Source: Prochlorococcus sp. HOT208_60m_813B04
Lineage (GTDB): Bacteria; Cyanobacteriota; Cyanobacteriia; PCC-6307; Cyanobiaceae
NCBI GenBank assembly: GCA_002025975.1
Contig: MWOU01000107.1
Coordinates: forward strand, 1 to 41,499
Direction of reading: 5' to 3'
Length of the DNA: 41,499 bases
Part shown: one piece after another, positions 37,621 through 41,499 of the stretch
How the letters are laid out: each line of letters starts with the position of its first letter
Numbering within the stretch: the stretch's first letter is position 1
Notes under the pieces: generated by a model
Seen by the model: only the letters and a program-made list of their open reading frames with translations
Databases searched by the model: none
What the model was told of the DNA's origin: nothing
Position numbers and translations under genes: made by a program

Positions 37621-38862
37621 ATGAGTGATTTCATTTTCACTTCTGAATCCGTAACTGAAGGTCATCCTGACAAAATATGTGATCAAATTAGTGACGCTGT
37701 TTTAGATGCTTTATTGACAGAAGATCCAGAAAGCAGAGTGGCATGCGAAACTGTTGTTAATACGGGTCTTTGTTTACTTACTGGAGAAATAACTTCAAAA
37801 GCAAAAGTCGATTATATAAAACTTGTTAGAAATGTAATTAAAGAAATTGGTTATGAAGGCGGAAGAGCAGGTGGTTTTGACGCAAATAGTTGTGCAGTTT
37901 TAGTAGCACTTGACGAGCAATCACCAGATATTTCTCAAGGTGTAAACGAAGCAGATGATTTTGATGATGATTTGGAAGATAATACCGGAGCTGGCGACCA
38001 AGGAATAATGTTCGGCTATGCATGCGATGAGACGCCTGAATTAATGCCCTTACCGATTAGCTTGGCTCATAGATTAGCCATTCAACTTGCTAAGGTAAGG
38101 CATGAAAACATCCTTGATTATCTACTCCCTGATGGTAAAACTCAAGTAAGCATTGATTACGAAAAAGGTCTACCGGTCTCTATTAATACAATCTTAATTT
38201 CAACTCAACATAATCCTGAGATAGATGGCATAACAAATGATGAAGAAATTCGTCAAAGAATAAAAGAGGATTTATGGAAGCATGTTGTAATTCCTGCTAC
38301 TGAAGATTTAGAAATCAAACCAAACATTATCAAAACAAGATTTCTAGTAAACCCCACTGGAAAATTTGTGGTAGGCGGGCCTCAAGGTGATGCAGGGCTA
38401 ACTGGCAGAAAAATTATTGTAGATACATATGGTGGATATGCAAGACACGGAGGAGGGGCATTCTCCGGTAAAGATCCTACAAAAGTAGATAGATCAGCCG
38501 CTTATGCCGCACGTTATGTAGCTAAAAGCATAGTTAAGGCGAAATTGGCAAAAAAAGTAGAAGTACAATTAAGTTATGCAATTGGAGTAGCAAAACCAAT
38601 TTCCATTCTCGTGGAAACTTTTGACACAGGTGTTATTTCACAAGCTAATTTGACTGAGTTAATCAAAGAGCACTTTGATTTAAGACCCGCAGCAATAATA
38701 AAAGAATTTAACTTAAGAAATCTACCCAAAAAAATGGGAGGCAAATTTTTTAGAAAGACTGCATCATATGGACATTTTGGGAGAAGAGATCTTTTACTCC
38801 CTTGGGAAAATGTAGAAGAAAAAGCAGCCCAATTAGCAGAGGCTTACAAAGTCTTTTTATAA
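37621..38862 (+). CDS. metK: S-adenosylmethionine synthetase (MetK)
   Basis: 413 residues from ATG 37621 (a TTG two codons upstream is less likely). Motifs: [20 protein letters not shown] (methionine/ATP site, His15, Asp17), [12 protein letters not shown], the phosphate-binding [19 protein letters not shown]. Makes S-adenosylmethionine from Met and ATP. I saw no SAM-riboswitch structure in the 138 nt upstream. The sugar kinase starts 11 nt after its stop, so the two are probably one operon. Confidence 0.97.
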   Translation: MSDFIFTSESVTEGHPDKICDQISDAVLDALLTEDPESRVACETVVNTGLCLLTGEITSKAKVDYIKLVRNVIKEIGYEGGRAGGFDANSCAVLVALDEQSPDISQGVNEADDFDDDLEDNTGAGDQGIMFGYACDETPELMPLPISLAHRLAIQLAKVRHENILDYLLPDGKTQVSIDYEKGLPVSINTILISTQHNPEIDGITNDEEIRQRIKEDLWKHVVIPATEDLEIKPNIIKTRFLVNPTGKFVVGGPQGDAGLTGRKIIVDTYGGYARHGGGAFSGKDPTKVDRSAAYAARYVAKSIVKAKLAKKVEVQLSYAIGVAKPISILVETFDTGVISQANLTELIKEHFDLRPAAIIKEFNLRNLPKKMGGKFFRKTASYGHFGRRDLLLPWENVEEKAAQLAEAYKVFL

Positions 38863-38873
38863 ATTATTTTTCT

Positions 38874-40103
38874 ATGCGTGATAATTTTTATGGAGGGTTA
38901 GATTTTGGAACCAGTGGTGCAAGAATATCAATAATTAATCTTCATAAAAAATTAGTATATTCAAATTCAGTACCTTATTCATTCAGCTTTAAAAATCCCA
39001 ATTCTTGGATAAATTCTTGTGAAAATCTTTTAGTTAGTTTACCCATTGAGATAAAAAAAAACCTTAATAAATTGGCTATCTCCGGGACCTCAGGAACTTT
39101 AACACCATCCAATTTACAAGGAGAACCGATAGGAGAAGCAATACCTTATTACCAAGCATGTAATGAACATAAGATTCTTCTTGAATCCTTAGCTTCTGGA
39201 GAAGATCATCTGCAAACTCCATATAGTAGTCTTGCTAAAGCATTAAAACTGATAGATAAATATGGGACAAATATACTTTTACGACATCAATCTGATTGGA
39301 TCACTGGTTGGTTTTTAAAAGATTGGACTCATGGTGAAGAAGGCAATAATCTCAAACTTGGTTGGGATCTTGAAAAAGAATCATGGCCAAAAAGTTATCT
39401 CAATACTTCATGGCAAAAATGCCTACCTCAAATAGTAAAAAGTGGGAAAATTATTGGAAAAGTGAATTTTGATTTAGCAGAGAGATTTAACTTGAATAAG
39501 AAATTAATATTAATCTCAGGCACCACTGACTCTAATGCAAGTGTAATAGCTGCAGGTTTAGGTAAAGAAGATGGTCTCACAGTTTTAGGAACAACTATTG
39601 TAGTTAAGAAAATTATTGATGAACCTTTAAAAAAACAAGGAATTACAAACCATAGAGTAAATGGCCATTGGATATGTGGAGGAGCATCAAACGCAGGATG
39701 TGGTATCTTGTCTAAGTTATTCTCTGATTTAGAAATAAAGGAGCTTAGTCGACAAATAAATCCATCGAAAAACAGTTCATTAAATCTTTTACCTCTTAAT
39801 AGTAAAGGAGAGAGATTTCCTGTTAATAATTCTAATTTAGAGCCGATACTTGGTCCAAGACCAGTAAGCGACTCACTTTATTTACATGCATTATTCGAGG
39901 GGCTAGCCAAGATCGAATTGAAAGGATGGGAAAAGCTAGGCGAACTAACGGGTTCACTTCCAAAAAAAATAATTACTATTGGTGGAGGTTCAAAAAACCC
40001 TCAGTGGAGAAAAATAAGAGAAAAGATTATTAATATACCAATAGTTTCAAGTAAAAAAACTACTTCATTTGGTACTGCCTTATTAGCGATTAACTCAAAA
40101 TAA
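38874..40103 (+). CDS. FGGY-family carbohydrate kinase (D-ribulose kinase-like)
   Basis: 409 residues from ATG 38874. The ATPase core of FGGY kinases is seen: GGLDFGTSGARISI (phosphate 1), a second substrate region around SGTSGTL, LISGTTDSNASVIAAG (phosphate 2) and TIGGGSKNPQWRKI (adenosine motif). It resembles the short cyanobacterial/plant group once called xylulose kinase-1 and now known to use D-ribulose. Substrate is therefore D-ribulose by family, with moderate certainty. It lies 11 nt after metK, sharing its transcript. Confidence 0.88.
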   Translation: MRDNFYGGLDFGTSGARISIINLHKKLVYSNSVPYSFSFKNPNSWINSCENLLVSLPIEIKKNLNKLAISGTSGTLTPSNLQGEPIGEAIPYYQACNEHKILLESLASGEDHLQTPYSSLAKALKLIDKYGTNILLRHQSDWITGWFLKDWTHGEEGNNLKLGWDLEKESWPKSYLNTSWQKCLPQIVKSGKIIGKVNFDLAERFNLNKKLILISGTTDSNASVIAAGLGKEDGLTVLGTTIVVKKIIDEPLKKQGITNHRVNGHWICGGASNAGCGILSKLFSDLEIKELSRQINPSKNSSLNLLPLNSKGERFPVNNSNLEPILGPRPVSDSLYLHALFEGLAKIELKGWEKLGELTGSLPKKIITIGGGSKNPQWRKIREKIINIPIVSSKKTTSFGTALLAINSK

Positions 40104-40194
40104 AGTTTTTTTTGGATATTTAACGAAGATATAAAATTTTTAATTAAAAGGGTTTCCCAAACTACACATCTTAATTTAAAGTATATAGGTTAGA

Positions 40195-40267
40195 GCCGGG
40201 ATAGCTCAGTTGGTAGAGCAGGCGACTGAAAATCGCCGTGTCCCCAGTTCAAATCTGGGTCCTGGCA
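40195..40267 (+). tRNA. tRNA-Phe (GAA)
   Basis: A 73-nt cloverleaf: acceptor GCCGGGA/TCCTGGC, AGCTCAGTTGGTAGAGC, anticodon loop CTGAAAATC with GAA, CAGTTCAAATCTG T arm. CCA not encoded (ACC follows the discriminator). Confidence 0.96.
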
Positions 40268-40276
40268 CCTTTAATT

Positions 40277-40297
40277 CCTCTTCTATGAAGGGGTTTT
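40277..40297 (+). terminator. Terminator after tRNA-Phe
   Basis: CCTCTT-ctatg-AAGGGG (40277-40293) followed by TTTT, a short 6-bp stem with one G-U, 9 nt after the tRNA. Weak but well placed. Confidence 0.6.
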
Positions 40298-40354
40298 ATA
40301 TTTTCTAAAAAAGTAGAAACTTTATATTATTTTATTTCTAGAATTTAAAATTTG

Positions 40355-40774
40355 TTAGTTTTCTACCCTGCAGACTTGACCAATAACTCCCAAAATCAAT
40401 TCATCTCCATTTGGATCTTGCCAATCAGCTAAATGATTAAAATTACTATTTGCTACATCTATAGAGACATCAACATCTCTAAATGATTTTTCAAAACAAT
40501 TTATATCCATTGTATAGAGAATATCCTTTGTAATTTCACTTTTTGTTTTGGGAATATATTTACTCAATACTCTCACAGAACCATCCTCATTCCTTTTAAT
40601 ACTTTGTCTATCCCATAACTGTTCTCCATATTCACTTTTAGGGACTCCAACCCATTCATGAGGCAAAGCATTTGCCTGTTTTATAAAAATAAAAATTGGA
40701 ACGATTATTGAAAGAAGTAAACTAATGCTATTTCTAATAAATATTAAACTAACTTTATTCTTAGAATCAACCAT
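40355..40774 (-). CDS. Exported protein, possible surface-adhesin E-like, 139 aa
   Basis: An N-terminal hydrophobic segment (about 16-34: SLLLSIIVPIFIFIKQANA) acts as signal peptide, cleaved probably after ANA. The mature part (LPHEWVGVPKSEYGEQLWDR, then SIKRNEDGSVRVLSKYIPKT, DINCFEKSFRDVDV) has a 'W...D..SI...dg.v.v' layout reminiscent of the small periplasmic adhesin-E-like domain, with two Cys that could form a disulfide. That family link is only a resemblance. Single gene, divergent from the VTT-family gene. Confidence 0.72.
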   Translation of the reverse strand: MVDSKNKVSLIFIRNSISLLLSIIVPIFIFIKQANALPHEWVGVPKSEYGEQLWDRQSIKRNEDGSVRVLSKYIPKTKSEITKDILYTMDINCFEKSFRDVDVSIDVANSNFNHLADWQDPNGDELILGVIGQVCRVEN

Positions 40775-40922
40775 GAATACTTTTGCAATTGAAAAAATCT
40801 TTTATTTAGAGTAAATAAAGGATAAAAATTTGTAAAAATTTTTATTGATTAGTATTTCTATTATAGATAGAATCAAATATTAAATTAAAAAACTTACTTC
40901 CAATAAGTTAATTAGAAGAATA

Positions 40923-41499
40923 ATGAATAAATTACAAAAATTTTTCTCAGTAGTTTTTTTTATAGCAATATTTGTTGTATTGATTTACTTAATCCAAAAT
41001 TATGGGATTGAACCTCTTAGAAACAAAATAGAAAGTATGGGAATTTGGGCTCCTTTTGGAATTTTCATACTTAGAGGAGTAAGTATTATTTTGCCCGCTC
41101 TTCCAAGTTCAGCTTATTCTCTGTTAGCCGGTTCATTACTAGGATTTCAAAAAGGTTACATGACAATAATCTTTTCTGATATTGTTTTTTGCCAAGCTGC
41201 TTTCTTTATTGCAAGAAATTATGGTCGGGTTCCTGTACGCAATTTAGTTGGCCCGAAAGCAATGAAAAAGATTGAAAGTTTTAATCAGAACCAACTAGAA
41301 GAAAATTTCTTTCTTATGACTGGTTTACTAATGACTGGCCTTTTTGATTTTCTAAGCTACGCAATTGGTATTGGAGGTACTCGCTGGAAAATATTTACTC
41401 CAGCATTATTAATAAGTCTTATAATCAGTGACTCTATACTTGTAGCAGTTGGGGCTGGAGTTAGCCAGGGAGCAGGTTTATTTTTAGGAATTGCTTTAT
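40923..41499 (+). CDS. VTT/TVP38 (TMEM64, DedA-superfamily) membrane protein, partial
   Basis: The first 192 codons of a gene that runs off the right edge. After an N-terminal helix (MNKLQKFFSVVFFIAIFVVL) comes the VTT domain: ILRGVSIILPALPSSAYSLLAGSLLGF (re-entrant loop with Pro-Ala-Leu-Pro), then AAFFIARNYGR (the conserved Arg), and DFLSYAIGIGGTRWKIF. Such proteins are thought to move lipids across the membrane. ATG 40923 follows a weak GAAGAA. The 3' part is missing, so length cannot be checked. Confidence 0.9.
   Translation, partial: MNKLQKFFSVVFFIAIFVVLIYLIQNYGIEPLRNKIESMGIWAPFGIFILRGVSIILPALPSSAYSLLAGSLLGFQKGYMTIIFSDIVFCQAAFFIARNYGRVPVRNLVGPKAMKKIESFNQNQLEENFFLMTGLLMTGLFDFLSYAIGIGGTRWKIFTPALLISLIISDSILVAVGAGVSQGAGLFLGIAL

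Overview
The window looks like a piece of a high-light-adapted Prochlorococcus chromosome. The DNA outside the rRNA operon is strongly AT-rich, intergenic gaps are short, and the gene set is that of an oxygenic picocyanobacterium: psbB, psbT, psbM, psaE, petB/petD, a plastoquinol terminal oxidase, an Hli protein, and several picocyanobacteria-type small proteins (DUF1651, DUF3104, Nif11-like). The species call is inference from gene content and recalled families; no database search was possible.

Layout. Positions 1-2550 hold a partial GT2 glycosyltransferase, a GT11 fucosyltransferase and a CPBP membrane protease, which may be the edge of a cell-surface (LPS/glycan) variable region. Positions 2575-14000 are a patchwork of short genes: a DUF1651 relic with an in-frame stop, the ribosome-rescue factor arfB, peroxiredoxin Q, tatA, a Nif11-like gene, a CrtISO-family oxidoreductase, PTOX facing a small NdhF-like membrane protein, an Hli gene, DUF3104, and many proteins of 27-80 residues, several too short for routine gene calling. 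Positions 14039-18483 carry a GNAT acetyltransferase, an aldehyde dehydrogenase, a LysM protein, psaE and mutM.

Positions 18530-23609 are one complete rRNA operon on the minus strand (16S - tRNA-Ile(GAT) - tRNA-Ala(TGC) - 23S - 5S), with a leader of about 600 bp on its upstream side. Positions 24213-33840 hold a GH100 neutral invertase, petB-petD (minus), divergent ctpA, an HD phosphohydrolase, minC-minD-minE, tRNA-Thr(TGT), and the minus-strand block prmC-tsaC-small ORF, then psbM and a 2Fe-2S ferredoxin. Positions 34060-41499 hold psbB-psbT, nrdR, the gene for ribosomal protein S1, metK with a FGGY sugar kinase, tRNA-Phe(GAA), an exported protein and a partial VTT/TVP38-family membrane protein.

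How the genes fit together. Most of the recognisable genes are core functions: photosynthetic electron flow (PSII, cytochrome b6f, PSI, PTOX), cell division (Min), translation and ribosome rescue (S1, PrmC, TsaC, ArfB, rRNA/tRNA) and stress protection (PrxQ, Hli, PTOX, MutM). I do not see CRISPR, transposons, prophage or a clear new multi-gene system. The most unusual observations are the DUF1651 relic, a shared AGTA-N6-TACT operator-like element in front of two small genes (one overlapping a perfect 20-bp palindrome), the PTOX/NdhF-like overlap with neighbouring tiny genes, and two competing hairpins just before the S1 start codon.
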